From Campylobacteraceae bacterium (GTDB taxonomy: Bacteria > Campylobacterota > Campylobacteria > Campylobacterales > Sulfurovaceae), in contig JALWPZ010000229.1 of assembly GCA_026994745.1 (NCBI GenBank), positions 1-43,202 on the forward strand: 43,202 nt of DNA, in the 5' to 3' direction. Shown here piece by piece: positions 16,307 to 24,720 of this stretch (the stretch's first letter is position 1; every line of letters starts with the position of its first letter). Position numbers and translations under genes: made by a program. The notes beneath the pieces were generated by a model. That model was not told the origin of the DNA. It did no database searches and saw nothing but the letters and a program-made list of their open reading frames with translations.

Positions 16307-17071
16307 ATGAACGAAAAGAAAAGACACATCGCGATGCTGATCGACTGCGACAACGCGTCGCCCTACGCCATCAAAGGGATCCTCAAAGAGCTCTCCAAAT
16401 ATGGGGAGGTGATCGTGCGGCAGGCCTACGGCAACTGGAACAATCAGCAGTTGGCACCCTGGATGGACCGGCTCCTGGAACACTCCATCAAACCGATCCA
16501 GCAGTTCGACTACACCCGGGGCAAGAACGCCACCGACATCGCCATGGTGATCGACGCCATGGACCTGATGTACACCCGGGATCTGGACGGCTTCGCCCTG
16601 GTGACCTCGGACAGTGACTTTACCCCGTTGGCCCAACGGCTCATGTCCAACGGATTGACCGTCTACGGTTTCGGGGAGAAGAAGACCCCCAAGGCCTTCA
16701 TCAACTCCTGCAGCCAGTTCATCTATACGGAGAACCTGGAGAAAGAGGAGAAGAAGTCCAAGTCCCGTACGGAAGCGGTGGTGAAGAAGAAGAGCGCAAA
16801 GCGGCATACCCCCAGCGAAGCCGAGAGCAAGATCGATACGGTCCTGGAGGACGAGGAGTTCATCGACCTGCTGCTGACGGGCCTGCGCAAGACCGCCGGG
16901 GAGGATGGCTGGGTCAACGTCTCGGATCTGGGGCAGTACCTGAGCAACAATTCGGCCTTCAGCCCGGTCAACTACGGATACGAAAAGCTTGGAGCGCTCT
17001 TACGGAATATCCCGTTCCTGGAGAGCAAGTTCGGGAACAACAATTCGATCATGTATGTCCGGGAGAAGTAG
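16307..17071 (+). CDS. NYN-domain ribonuclease-like protein with OST-HTH (LOTUS) domain
   Basis: A 254-residue cytosolic protein. The NYN (LabA/DUF88, PIN-like) domain spans 1-145. The acidic residues expected to bind metal are Asp13 (LIDCDN), Asp77 (NATDIAMVIDA) and Asp102/Asp104 (VTSDSDFTPL), all intact, so nuclease activity is plausible. A Lys/Ser/Glu-rich linker (about 143-175) joins it to an OST-HTH/LOTUS domain (about 180-254: EFIDLLLTGLRKTAGEDGWVNVSDL). LOTUS domains bind RNA, notably structured or G-rich RNA. This pairing is known in bacteria and in animal MARF1-like proteins. The RNA target is unknown. It follows the toxin by 54 bases but has no clear link to it. Confidence 0.9.
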   Translation: MNEKKRHIAMLIDCDNASPYAIKGILKELSKYGEVIVRQAYGNWNNQQLAPWMDRLLEHSIKPIQQFDYTRGKNATDIAMVIDAMDLMYTRDLDGFALVTSDSDFTPLAQRLMSNGLTVYGFGEKKTPKAFINSCSQFIYTENLEKEEKKSKSRTEAVVKKKSAKRHTPSEAESKIDTVLEDEEFIDLLLTGLRKTAGEDGWVNVSDLGQYLSNNSAFSPVNYGYEKLGALLRNIPFLESKFGNNNSIMYVREK

Positions 17072-17089
17072 TATGCGATAGGGGAGGAG

Positions 17090-17215
17090 TCACTGAGGCG
17101 GCTGGTCCAGAAAGATGGCGATGAGATAGATCAGGATCGTTGCCACCAGCAGCAGGGGAATCAGATTGTAGGGGTCGGTGAAGTCCATTTCCAGAATCTC
17201 TCGGATCGTTTCCAT
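17090..17215 (-). CDS. Small single-pass membrane protein
   Basis: A 41-residue protein. The start at 17215 was chosen because AAAGGAG lies nine bases upstream; the ATG three codons earlier is too close to that site. A short acidic amphipathic N-terminus (METIREILEMDFTDPYNL) leads into one transmembrane helix (IPLLLVATILIYLIAIFL) and ends DQPPQ. No family is recognised. It diverges from the flavin reductase gene, with their starts 54 bases apart. Confidence 0.65.
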   Translation of the reverse strand: METIREILEMDFTDPYNLIPLLLVATILIYLIAIFLDQPPQ

Positions 17216-17268
17216 CTTCGGCATCTCCTTTCGTTCATGATACCATTTCGAAAACGCAGGAGGAAGCA

Positions 17269-17862
17269 ATGCAGATCGATTATCGGGAGATCCCGGCATC
17301 GGATCGATACAAACTGATGGCCCAAAGCGTCGTGCCGAGGCCCATCGCCTGGATCGCTACGGAGGAGGGCGGTGTGGTCAATCTGGCCCCCTTCAGTTAC
17401 TTCACCCCTCTCTCCTCCGAGCCGCCGGCTTTGATCGTCTCGGTGGGGCACCGTCCCGACGGGACACCCAAGGATACCCTGGCCAATCTCCGGAACAATG
17501 GTCTCTGTACCGTCTGCCTGGTCTCTTCCGACCTTCTCGAGCCGATGCATTACAGCTCCAAGGCCCTCTCTCCCGGAGAGAGCGAGGCAGATCGTTTCGA
17601 GATCCCGTTGCGTAGGATCTTCGTGGGGTTTCCCCCTATGGTCGAAGGGGCACCGACGGCCTTCGCCTGCACTCTGATGCAGGAGGTGGACCTGCCCGGC
17701 AGCCAAACCCGCCCCCTCATCCTGCGGATCGAGAAGCAGTATCTGGCCGAGGAGTGTATCGTCGACCCCGGGAAGCTCTATCTGGAATGCGACCTGATCG
17801 CCCGGGTGGGGCCCAACTACGCCCGCTTGGGGGAGCGGATCGAAGCGCCGGAGATTCCCTGA
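17269..17862 (+). CDS. Flavin reductase-like (FMN-binding split-barrel) protein
   Basis: A 197-residue protein of the flavin reductase/DIM6-NTAB family. The start region (QSVVPRPIAWIAT) and VNLAPFSYFTPLSSEPPALIVSV are the FMN-binding signature. DTLANLRNNGLCTVCLVSSDLLEPMHYSS follows as in close relatives, and the C-terminal region (ECDLIARVGPNYARLG) is complete. Members bind FMN and transfer hydride from NAD(P)H to free flavin or another acceptor; the substrate here is unknown. The ribosome site AGGAGG lies five bases before the ATG. It is followed by chorismate mutase on the same strand with a separate TATAAT between, so it is probably its own unit. Confidence 0.88.
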   Translation: MQIDYREIPASDRYKLMAQSVVPRPIAWIATEEGGVVNLAPFSYFTPLSSEPPALIVSVGHRPDGTPKDTLANLRNNGLCTVCLVSSDLLEPMHYSSKALSPGESEADRFEIPLRRIFVGFPPMVEGAPTAFACTLMQEVDLPGSQTRPLILRIEKQYLAEECIVDPGKLYLECDLIARVGPNYARLGERIEAPEIP

Positions 17863-17882
17863 GTCCCCGGTCGTTCTTCTGA

Positions 17883-17888
17883 TATAAT
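17883..17888 (+). promoter_or_regulatory. -10 box of the chorismate mutase gene
   Basis: Perfect TATAAT 28 bases before the chorismate mutase start. Confidence 0.5.
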
Positions 17889-17915
17889 TCATCCAATCGA
17901 AACGAAGGAGTGCCC

Positions 17916-18215
17916 ATGGAGATCAAGCAGTGCCAGTCCCTGGAGGAGGCCCGCAAGGAGATCGATAAGCTCGACGAACAAATCGTGGAACTGATCGCGG
18001 CGCGCAACGCCTATGTCCGTCAACTGGCCCATTTCAAGAACTCCATCGATGAGATCAAGGCCGAGGACCGGATCAGCGACGTGATCAACCGGGCCCGGGC
18101 CAAGGCGATCGAATTGGACCTTTCGCCCAACCTCATCAATGATCTCTATCTGCGGATGATCGATGCCATGGTGGACAGCGAAGTGGCAGAATTTCAGAAC
18201 GCGAAGAACTTTTAA
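17916..18215 (+). CDS. Chorismate mutase, AroQ type
   Basis: A 99-residue all-helical protein. It converts chorismate to prephenate for phenylalanine and tyrosine. The start ATG at 17916 has GAAGGAG five bases upstream. Helix 1 holds EARKEIDKLDEQIVELIAARNAYV, with the conserved Arg and Asp of AroQ active sites. Then come QLAHFK and AEDRISDVINRARAKA, and the last helix has LYLRMIDAMVDSEVAEF. The spacing is closest to the short stand-alone AroQ/PchB subgroup, so isochorismate-pyruvate lyase activity cannot be fully excluded. No fused dehydrogenase or dehydratase domain is present. It precedes the SUF operon but is separated from it by a good promoter. Confidence 0.88.
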   Translation: MEIKQCQSLEEARKEIDKLDEQIVELIAARNAYVRQLAHFKNSIDEIKAEDRISDVINRARAKAIELDLSPNLINDLYLRMIDAMVDSEVAEFQNAKNF

Positions 18216-18314
18216 TACCCTCTCGCTTCTCCCAAAAAATGGAAGGAGTTCCTCAAAAACAAGATCAATTAAGACAAAATATCTCCGAATTAAACTTTTT
18301 TCTGCTACACTACC

Positions 18315-18343
18315 TTGACACAAGCGGGAGCTTTGGTTATAAC
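18315..18343 (+). promoter_or_regulatory. Promoter of the SUF operon
   Basis: A consensus TTGACA (18315-18320), a 17-base spacer and TATAAC (18338-18343), 32 bases before sufB. It is the best two-box promoter in the window. No obvious Fur or IscR site is seen around it. Confidence 0.65.
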
Positions 18344-18374
18344 CACGCCCAAGCTTCCAAGACAAAGGATAGTC

Positions 18375-19814
18375 ATGGCACAAGAAGAGCTGGACAAAGC
18401 GGTCTCAGGGGAGTACGCCCTGGGATTCGAAATCGATATCGAAGAGGACAAGGTCCCGCCCGGCCTCAACGAGGAGGTGATCCGTTTCATCTCCAAGAAG
18501 AAGGAGGAGCCCGAGTGGATGACCGAGCTGCGCCTCAAGGCCTACCACAAGTGGCTGGAGATGGAGGAGCCCCACTGGGGGCATCTGGAGTACGAACCCA
18601 TCGACTACCAGTCCATCAGTTACTACGCGGCACCCAAGAAGGGGCCCGAGAGCCTGGATGAGGTGGACCCCAAGATCCTGGAAGCCTACAACAAACTGGG
18701 AATCCCCCTGGAGGAGCAGAAGCAGCTCGCCGGGGTCAAAGTGGCCGTCGATGCCGTTGTCGACTCCGTTTCGGTCAAGACCACCTATCAGGAGGAGCTG
18801 AAGCAGCACGGCATCATCTTCTGCTCCATCTCCGAAGCGATCCGGGATTACCCCGAATTGGTGAAGAAGTATATGTTCAGTGTGGTTCCCATGAACGACA
18901 ACTACTTCGCCGCCCTCAACTCGGCGGTCTTCACCGACGGGACCTTCGTCTACATCCCCAAGGGGGTGCGCTGCCCGATGGAGCTGAGCACCTATTTCCG
19001 GATCAACGCTCTCAACACCGGGCAGTTCGAGCGGACCCTCATCGTCGCCGACGAGGGAAGTTATGTCAGTTACAACGAGGGATGCTCCGCTCCCATGCGG
19101 GACGAAAATCAGCTTCACGCCGCCGTCGTGGAGCTGATCGCCATGAAGGATGCCGAGATCAAATACTCGACGATCCAGAACTGGTACCCCGGGGACGAGG
19201 AGGGCAAGGGCGGTATCTACAACTTCGTCACCAAGCGGGGCCTCTGCGAGGGGGAGAACTCCAAGATCTCCTGGACCCAGGTGGAGACCGGATCGGCGAT
19301 CACCTGGAAGTACCCCAGCTGCGTCCTCAAGGGGGACAACAGCGTTGGGGAATTCTACTCCGTCGCCGTCACCACCCTGGCCCAGCAGGCCGATACCGGG
19401 ACCAAGATGATCCATCTGGGCAAAAACACCAGCTCCACGATCATCTCCAAGGGGATCAGCGCCATGAAGGGGCAGAACACCTACCGGGGCCTGGTGAAGA
19501 TCGGCGCCAACGCCGAAGGGGCCCGCAACTACAGCGAGTGCGACAGCCTCCTCATCGGCGACCAGTGCGGGGCCCACACCTTCCCCTACCTGGAGAGCAA
19601 GGATGCCCATGGACAGGTGGAGCACGAAGCGACCACCACCAAGATCAGCGACGAGCAGCTCTTCTACCTCCGCCAGCGGGGGATCACCGAAGAGGATGCG
19701 GTGAGCATGATCGTCCACGGTTTCTGCAAAGAGGTCTTCAGCCAGCTGCCCATGGAGTACGCGGTGGAAGCGAAAGCGTTATTGAATCTGACATTGGAAG
19801 GAAGTGTAGGATGA
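18375..19814 (+). CDS. sufB: Fe-S cluster assembly protein SufB
   Basis: The 479-residue scaffold of the SufBCD complex, on which new iron-sulfur clusters form. Start chosen at the ATG with AAAGGA upstream. Family blocks include [61 protein letters not shown], the beta-helix core [19 protein letters not shown] (here [10 protein letters not shown]), and the C-terminal [19 protein letters not shown], where a conserved cysteine of Escherichia coli SufB takes part in assembly. [19 protein letters not shown] is the C-terminal helix pair. It overlaps sufC by four bases (ATGA). First gene of a tightly packed operon. Confidence 0.97.
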   Translation: MAQEELDKAVSGEYALGFEIDIEEDKVPPGLNEEVIRFISKKKEEPEWMTELRLKAYHKWLEMEEPHWGHLEYEPIDYQSISYYAAPKKGPESLDEVDPKILEAYNKLGIPLEEQKQLAGVKVAVDAVVDSVSVKTTYQEELKQHGIIFCSISEAIRDYPELVKKYMFSVVPMNDNYFAALNSAVFTDGTFVYIPKGVRCPMELSTYFRINALNTGQFERTLIVADEGSYVSYNEGCSAPMRDENQLHAAVVELIAMKDAEIKYSTIQNWYPGDEEGKGGIYNFVTKRGLCEGENSKISWTQVETGSAITWKYPSCVLKGDNSVGEFYSVAVTTLAQQADTGTKMIHLGKNTSSTIISKGISAMKGQNTYRGLVKIGANAEGARNYSECDSLLIGDQCGAHTFPYLESKDAHGQVEHEATTTKISDEQLFYLRQRGITEEDAVSMIVHGFCKEVFSQLPMEYAVEAKALLNLTLEGSVG

Positions 19815-20566
19815 GTAGAGTAGTTATGGATATCGACAATCTCCACGCCCGCATCGGCGGAAAGGAGATCCTGAAGGGATTGAACCTTCAACTGGAAGAG
19901 GGGAAGGTCCACGCCATCATGGGCCCCAACGGGGCGGGCAAATCGACCCTCTCCAAGGCGATCACCGGCCATTACGACATCGAGGTCCTGGATGGCGAGA
20001 TCCGTTACAAAGGGCAGAACATCGTCGACTGGGAGCCCGAGGACCGGGCGCTGGAGGGGATCTTTCTCAGTTTCCAGAACCCGGTGGAGGTCCCCGGGGT
20101 CAACAACGCCTATTTCCTCCGTACCGCGGTCAACGCCAAGCGTAAGCATCAGGGGCTGCCCGAGCTCAATGCCGCGGAGTTCCTGCGGGAGATGAAAAAG
20201 CTGGTCCAGGAGCTGGGGATGAAGCCCGAAATGATCAGCCGCTCTCTCAACGAAGGCTTCTCCGGCGGAGAGAAGAAGCGTAACGAGATCCTGCAGATGA
20301 TGATGCTCCAGCCCGACGTCATCATCCTAGACGAGATCGATTCCGGCCTCGACATCGACGCCCTGCGGGCCGTCAGCGAGGGGATCAACAAGATGAAAGA
20401 CGGCAAGCGCAGCTTCCTGGTCATCACCCACTACAGCCGGATCCTCGACTACATCGAGCCCGACTACATCCACGTCCTCAAGGACGGCAAGATCATCAAA
20501 ACCGCCGGCCCCGAGCTGGTCGCCGAGCTCGAGGAGAAGGGTTACGGCGCCATCGAGGAGGCGTGA
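19811..20566 (+). CDS. sufC: Fe-S cluster assembly ATPase SufC
   Basis: A 251-residue soluble ABC ATPase that drives the SufBCD scaffold. Walker A is GPNGAGKS (38-45), the ABC signature region is [14 protein letters not shown], and Walker B is [12 protein letters not shown], with the SufC-specific Asp in [11 protein letters not shown] and the switch His in [10 protein letters not shown]. The start ATG overlaps the sufB stop. The gene ends overlapping the sufD start (TGATG). Length and motifs are normal. Confidence 0.97.
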   Translation: MSRVVMDIDNLHARIGGKEILKGLNLQLEEGKVHAIMGPNGAGKSTLSKAITGHYDIEVLDGEIRYKGQNIVDWEPEDRALEGIFLSFQNPVEVPGVNNAYFLRTAVNAKRKHQGLPELNAAEFLREMKKLVQELGMKPEMISRSLNEGFSGGEKKRNEILQMMMLQPDVIILDEIDSGLDIDALRAVSEGINKMKDGKRSFLVITHYSRILDYIEPDYIHVLKDGKIIKTAGPELVAELEEKGYGAIEEA

Positions 20567-21822
20567 TGAGACCCGTACTGCTGGGGTCCATGAGCCCCGA
20601 GAGCCTGATGGAGGAGCTGCAGGCGGCTCCCAGCCGAGCCCTGGCGGCCCGCCGCCTGAGCGAACTGGGGATGCCGACACGTAAGAGCGAAGCCTACCGC
20701 TACTTCGAGATTGATCCCCTGATGGATCACGATTGGGAAAGGGTGGAGATTTCAGCCACCAGCGAGATCGAGGAGACCCAGCGGCGCATCGTCATCACCG
20801 ACGGCGTGGTGACGGCCCTTCCGGCGGACGTGGAGGTGCAGGTGGGATGCAGCGACGCCATCGACCTCGACGGCGCCCATTTCGATCCTCTCTACTACCT
20901 GGGGCATCTGATGAGCCGCGAAGTGATCTCCCTGCGTTTCCGCAAAGACGCCAGGGTGACCATTGTCCACCGCTGCACCCAGCCGGCCAAGCTGCTGGCT
21001 TATCGGACGGCGATCTACGTCGATGCCAACGTGCACGTTCAGATCTCCGAGCGCTATGAGGGGGAGAACGCCTGCGGAGCTCTGATCCTGAGCGGCCACG
21101 ACGCCTTCGTCTCCCGGGACGCCACGCTGACCCTGGTCAAGGACCAGACCCTGCGGATCGGGGATTATACGCCGATCTTTTCCCATCGGATCAAGGTCGA
21201 CTCCCAGGCCTCCTGCCGCCTGCACAGCTTCGACTTCGGAGCCGGCAGCGGCTTGCAGTTGATCAAGGCGGAACTCCACGAGCATGCTCGCATCGATGCG
21301 GACCATCTGCTCTACGCCAAGGACCATGCACGGCGCGGGACCGTCAGCCAGATCGTCCACATCGGCCAGAGCTCCGTCAGCAATCAGCGGGCCAAGAACA
21401 TTCTGGTGGAGAAGGCCCGGGGGATCTTCGACGCCCTCATCAAAGTGGAGCACAGCGGCAAAGAGACCAAAGCCCACCAGAACTCCAAGGCGATCCTCCT
21501 CAACGACGGCGCCTATATGGCCAGCAAACCGCAGCTGGAGATCTACATCGACGACCTGGAGGCGAGCCACGGTTCCACCACGGGGCAGTTGGATGAAGCG
21601 CAGCTTTTTTACCTGCGCAGCCGGGGCATCGCCAAGGACGAGGCACGCAAGATGCTGATCCTGGCCTTCGCCAACGAACTCATCGACGCCCTAGAGGACG
21701 ATGCGCTCCGGGAAGACCTCCACCGCAGCTTCGAAGAGGCGTACTGGGGAACGACCAACGTCACCTGCATGGAAACCTGCCATGGATGCGAGGATTTGGC
21801 TGCGGAAACCGCAGCCAAATAG
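20566..21822 (+). CDS. sufD: Fe-S cluster assembly protein SufD
   Basis: A 418-residue partner of SufB in the scaffold; in E. coli it is needed for iron acquisition on the complex. The ATG at 20566 overlaps the sufC stop; a GTG one codon earlier is also possible. The N-terminus is variable, while the C-terminal core is clear: KAHQNSKAILLNDGAYMASK, PQLEIYIDDLEASHGSTTG and EAQLFYLRSRGIAKDEARKM. The final cysteines (NVTCMETCHGCEDLAAE) form a Cys-rich tail not typical of SufD. The last codons lie inside an 11-bp hairpin. Confidence 0.93.
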   Translation: MRPVLLGSMSPESLMEELQAAPSRALAARRLSELGMPTRKSEAYRYFEIDPLMDHDWERVEISATSEIEETQRRIVITDGVVTALPADVEVQVGCSDAIDLDGAHFDPLYYLGHLMSREVISLRFRKDARVTIVHRCTQPAKLLAYRTAIYVDANVHVQISERYEGENACGALILSGHDAFVSRDATLTLVKDQTLRIGDYTPIFSHRIKVDSQASCRLHSFDFGAGSGLQLIKAELHEHARIDADHLLYAKDHARRGTVSQIVHIGQSSVSNQRAKNILVEKARGIFDALIKVEHSGKETKAHQNSKAILLNDGAYMASKPQLEIYIDDLEASHGSTTGQLDEAQLFYLRSRGIAKDEARKMLILAFANELIDALEDDALREDLHRSFEEAYWGTTNVTCMETCHGCEDLAAETAAK

Positions 21823-21920
21823 TGAGGAGTGTTGAACGAGGAGTGAAGAGTTTTGGTGAGCGTTGCTTCGCAATGCCATCATTCAGGAATTTCTAGTTAC
21901 TAGTTGCTAGTTACTAGTTT
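21795..21920. repeat. Composite repeat between sufD and sufE
   Basis: An 11-bp perfect hairpin TTTGGCTGCGG-AAA-CCGCAGCCAAA (21795-21819) covers the sufD 3' end. Then come heptamers TAGTGAG, GAGTGTT, GAACGAG, GAGTGAA (21820-21847), the motif TTTTGGTGA, hairpin GCGTTGC-TTC-GCAATGC (21860-21876), and four heptamers CTAGTTA, CTAGTTG, CTAGTTA, CTAGTTT (21893-21920). It splits an otherwise overlapping operon and so must be transcribed with it. Confidence 0.85.
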
Positions 21921-21940
21921 CTTTTTTAAAAGGAACAGCC

Positions 21941-22366
21941 GTGTCGACCATCAAAGAAGTTTTACAACGTTACAAAGAGGATTTCGATCTTTTCGAAACA
22001 CCCGACGAAAAGTTCGAATATATCTTCGACCTGGGGAAGAAACATACGACCCTGCCCGAAGAGCAAAAGAACGACGAAACCTTCATCGAGGGGTGCGCTT
22101 CGCCCGCCTGGTTGGCGGGGGAGTGCCGCGACGGCAAACTGATCCTGCGCGGCGAGGGGAGCAGCGAGATGGCCAAGGGAATGTTGACCCTGCTGCTGGA
22201 TATCTTCAGCGACAAAGACCCCGACGAGATCCTGAACTTCGACCCTAACGAGCTGGGCCAACTGGGGATCGTCGAGCATCTCTCCCCGGTTCGCCAGCAG
22301 AGCCTGGAAGCCTTTTTGAAAAAGGTCTACGACTACGCCCGACGATGCAAGGAGAGCAACGCATGA
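21941..22366 (+). CDS. sufE: SufE-family sulfur acceptor protein
   Basis: A 141-residue protein that takes sulfur from a cysteine desulfurase and passes it to SufB. The active cysteine is Cys52 in EGCASPAWLAG, matching the SufE GCxSxVW motif. The surrounding helices and strands (DLGKKHTTLPEEQKNDETF, DGKLILRGEGSSEMAKGMLTLLL) fit the SufE/IscU-like fold. It starts with GTG, with AAAAGGA six bases upstream. It is separated from sufD by repeat DNA and overlaps the next gene by four bases. No SufS desulfurase gene is adjacent; the donor enzyme must be encoded elsewhere. Confidence 0.93.
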   Translation: MSTIKEVLQRYKEDFDLFETPDEKFEYIFDLGKKHTTLPEEQKNDETFIEGCASPAWLAGECRDGKLILRGEGSSEMAKGMLTLLLDIFSDKDPDEILNFDPNELGQLGIVEHLSPVRQQSLEAFLKKVYDYARRCKESNA

Positions 22367-22716
22367 GCAAAGACCCCAGAGAGATGCCGCCCGAGGCCTC
22401 CGAGATCCGGATGATCGAGGAGCTGCAGAAGATCTACGACCCCGAGATCCCCGTAGATATTTACAACCTGGGCCTGATCTACGACGTTCACTGCGAAAAG
22501 GACCCCGAGACCAAGCTCAACCGCTGCAAAGTGGTGATGACCCTCACTTCGGCTACCTGTTCCATGTCGGAGATCATCGTGGACCTGGTCAAATCGATCC
22601 CCTCACGGGTGGAGGACCACTCCATCGAAGAGGTAGATGTGGAGCTGGTCTTCGATCCTCCCTGGGACCAATCCAAGATGAGTGACGAGGCGAAGCTGCA
22701 ACTGGGTCTCTTGTGA
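22363..22716 (+). CDS. sufT: SufT/MIP18-family (DUF59) Fe-S assembly factor
   Basis: A 117-residue protein of the MIP18/DUF59 family, which helps mature iron-sulfur proteins and often closes SUF operons. The signature YDPEIPVDIYNLGLIYDV is at 25-42 and the conserved-cysteine segment LTSATCSMSE (Cys66) follows; VELVFDPPWDQSKMSDEAK ends the fold. The start overlaps the sufE stop (ATGA), with AAGGAG eight bases upstream. The stop codon is inside a 9-bp hairpin. Confidence 0.93.
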   Translation: MSKDPREMPPEASEIRMIEELQKIYDPEIPVDIYNLGLIYDVHCEKDPETKLNRCKVVMTLTSATCSMSEIIVDLVKSIPSRVEDHSIEEVDVELVFDPPWDQSKMSDEAKLQLGLL

Positions 22717-22869
22717 CGTTCCGTCACAAGAGAATGAGAAGATAGAAAATAGAAATGAGAAATTATGGTGCGTTGCGTTGCAGCGCTTTCAATGGGGGCG
22801 CGACTTCAGTCGCGCACAATGCAGGGCTGAAACCCCGCCTCCAATGACAAACAACCAATGACTCGCGAC
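22710..22869. repeat. Composite repeat downstream of sufT, with three-way-junction element
   Basis: A 9-bp hairpin CTTGTGACG-TTC-CGTCACAAG (22710-22730) covers the sufT stop. Heptamers GAAGATA, GAAAATA, GAAATGA, GAAATTA follow (22738-22765). Then TTATGGT and hairpin GCGTTGC-GTT-GCAGCGC (22770-22786). A nested structure at 22794-22842 has outer stem GGGGGC/GCCTCC around GCGAC/GTCGC and GGG/CCC. Last are heptamers CAATGAC, AAACAAC, CAATGAC, TCGCGAC (22842-22869). The order is the same as at 9824-9949. Confidence 0.85.
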
Positions 22870-22883
22870 TGAAAGGATCGGAT

Positions 22884-23261
22884 ATGTTGACAGCCATTCC
22901 CTTGAAAATGAACAAACCCGACAGTGCGGTCAGCCCTCTCTTCGGCCATGCCAAATGGTTTGCTTTCGTCACGGACGACGGGCAAGTGAGGATCGAGGCC
23001 AATCCCTATGACGGAGGGATGCCGGTGATCGACTGGCTGCTGGCCCAAGGGGTGAAGCGAATCGTCACCCCGCACATCGGGGCCCGCCCCTTCGTCTATC
23101 TGCTGGAGCAGGGGGTGAAAGCCTGGTATCCCGGGGAGGGACGAATCACCCTGTCCGAGGCGATCCAAATGCTTCGGAATCCAGATGAAACGATGGAGCG
23201 GATCACTCTGGAAAATGTCGAGCAGTTCGCCCGACACGGCGGGAGTGGACATCGGCACTGA
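22884..23261 (+). CDS. NifX/NifB-C-terminal-like (dinitrogenase cofactor family) protein
   Basis: A 125-residue protein of the family that includes NifX, NifY and the archaeal MTH1175-type proteins, small ribonuclease H-like folds that in nitrogen fixers carry the iron-molybdenum cofactor. Visible blocks: AIPLKMNKPDSAVSPLFGHAK and VKRIVTPHIGARPFVYLLEQG, then GVKAWYPGEG. A His/Gly-rich end (RHGGSGHRH) could bind metal. AAAGG before the ATG lies directly after a heptamer array. No nif genes are in the window; its position after the SUF genes suggests a general iron-sulfur or metal role, which is inference. Confidence 0.85.
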   Translation: MLTAIPLKMNKPDSAVSPLFGHAKWFAFVTDDGQVRIEANPYDGGMPVIDWLLAQGVKRIVTPHIGARPFVYLLEQGVKAWYPGEGRITLSEAIQMLRNPDETMERITLENVEQFARHGGSGHRH

Positions 23262-23365
23262 CTTTTCCGCTTTTTCCGGTGGCAGATCCGGCGTTGATTC
23301 TTCCGACTCCATCTTTTCACAATCTCTTCATTTTTATACTATTTAATATCTAAGCGGTGATTGGA

Positions 23366-23371
23366 TACAAT
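23366..23371 (+). promoter_or_regulatory. Possible -10 box of tolB
   Basis: TACAAT 45 bases before the tolB start, in a gap with no gene. Confidence 0.35.
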
Positions 23372-23415
23372 CGATCTGCTTTGATTTCGGGAAACTTTAG
23401 CGAGAAGGGTAGCCG

Positions 23416-24672
23416 ATGCGGGTGTTTTTTCTTTTTTTGACCATTTATTCCTTTCTCTTCGCCGAGCTGGATGCCACGATGAAGATCGAGAAAGATGTGG
23501 ACCAGCGGGCCAGAATCGCCGTGGTGGACGGATCCGAATTCGGCACTGAGCTGGGAAACAAGGGATTCAGGATCTTTCGGGATGATCTGAAGATCACGGG
23601 ACACTTCCGTCCCGAGGATTTCCATCGTCAGGGGGATTTCACAGGTGGCGCCTTCGATCCCGCCTTGCGGGCGATGGAGTATGTGCTCAAATACCGCCTG
23701 GTCGAAGAGGGACAGGGGGTCGCACTCAAGATCAAGTTCCTCAAAGGCGCCAACTCCGAAACGGTTCTGGAAAAGAGTTACCGCATCTCCTCTCGGGCAC
23801 GATATCCCTTTTTGATCCACAAAGCGGTCACCGACATCAACGCCAGGCTCGGCTTCCCGTCCGTGGAGTGGCTCAACCGGTACGTGCTATTCGCCCGCTA
23901 CACCGGGAAAAAGGAGAGCGAGATCGGAGTGGCGGACTACACCTTTCATTATGTCAAGACGATCATCAAGGGGGGGCTCAACCTCTTCCCGGTCTGGGGA
24001 GACCCGAATCAGAAAAGTATCTACTACACCAGCTACAGTGGTAAACTCCCCACTCTCAACCATCTGGACCTCCGCAGTGGGAGGGTGAAGCGATTGATGA
24101 GTTCCCAGGGGATGCTGGTCTGCTCCGACGTCAGCAGCGACGGGCAACGGCTGCTGCTTACCATGGCGCCGCAGGGACAGCCGGATATCTACGAGTACAG
24201 CGTCGCCACGGGAGAGAGCCGCCGTTTGACCGACTTCAGCGGGATCGACGTAGGAGGGAAGTACGCCGACGAGGAGCGCAGTGTGATTTTCATCTCCAAT
24301 CGTCTGGGGTATCCCAATATCTTCAAAAAACCTCTCTCCGGTGGTCCCATCGTCCAGTTGGTCTATCATGGGAAGAACAACAACTCCTGCGATGCCTACA
24401 AAGAGAAAGTGGTCTACTCCAGCCGGGAGAGCGACAACAGCTTCGGCGGCAAAGCCTTCAACCTCTATCTGACCACCACCGACGGGGCCTACGTGCGGCC
24501 ATTGACCAGCGGAGGGATCAATCAGTTCCCCCGCTTCTCTCCCGACGGAAATACCGTGCTCTACATCAAACGGGGCCCGGAGGGAAACTCCATCGGCTAT
24601 ATCGGGCTGAATACCAACATGAGCATGCTCTTTCCTTTCGGGATTCAACGTTTGCAATCCATCGATTGGTAA
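23416..24672 (+). CDS. tolB: Tol-Pal system beta-propeller protein TolB
   Basis: A 418-residue periplasmic protein of the Tol-Pal envelope system. The signal peptide is short (MRVFFLFLTIYSFLFA). The N-terminal TolB domain covers about 20-150. The rest is a six-bladed propeller with repeated WD40-like blades (QGMLVCSDVSSDGQRLLLTM, YADEERSVIFISNRLGYPNI, INQFPRFSPDGNTVLYIKR), each with the S-x-D-G or S-N-R-x-G turns typical of TolB. Escherichia coli TolB contacts Pal, TolA and outer-membrane proteins. Unlike Campylobacter, neither tolQRA upstream nor pal downstream is adjacent here. Confidence 0.93.
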   Translation: MRVFFLFLTIYSFLFAELDATMKIEKDVDQRARIAVVDGSEFGTELGNKGFRIFRDDLKITGHFRPEDFHRQGDFTGGAFDPALRAMEYVLKYRLVEEGQGVALKIKFLKGANSETVLEKSYRISSRARYPFLIHKAVTDINARLGFPSVEWLNRYVLFARYTGKKESEIGVADYTFHYVKTIIKGGLNLFPVWGDPNQKSIYYTSYSGKLPTLNHLDLRSGRVKRLMSSQGMLVCSDVSSDGQRLLLTMAPQGQPDIYEYSVATGESRRLTDFSGIDVGGKYADEERSVIFISNRLGYPNIFKKPLSGGPIVQLVYHGKNNNSCDAYKEKVVYSSRESDNSFGGKAFNLYLTTTDGAYVRPLTSGGINQFPRFSPDGNTVLYIKRGPEGNSIGYIGLNTNMSMLFPFGIQRLQSIDW

Positions 24673-24720
24673 GAGCGCAGACATGATGAACTCAAGAGAA
24701 TGAAAAAAGGAAAGCGACGG

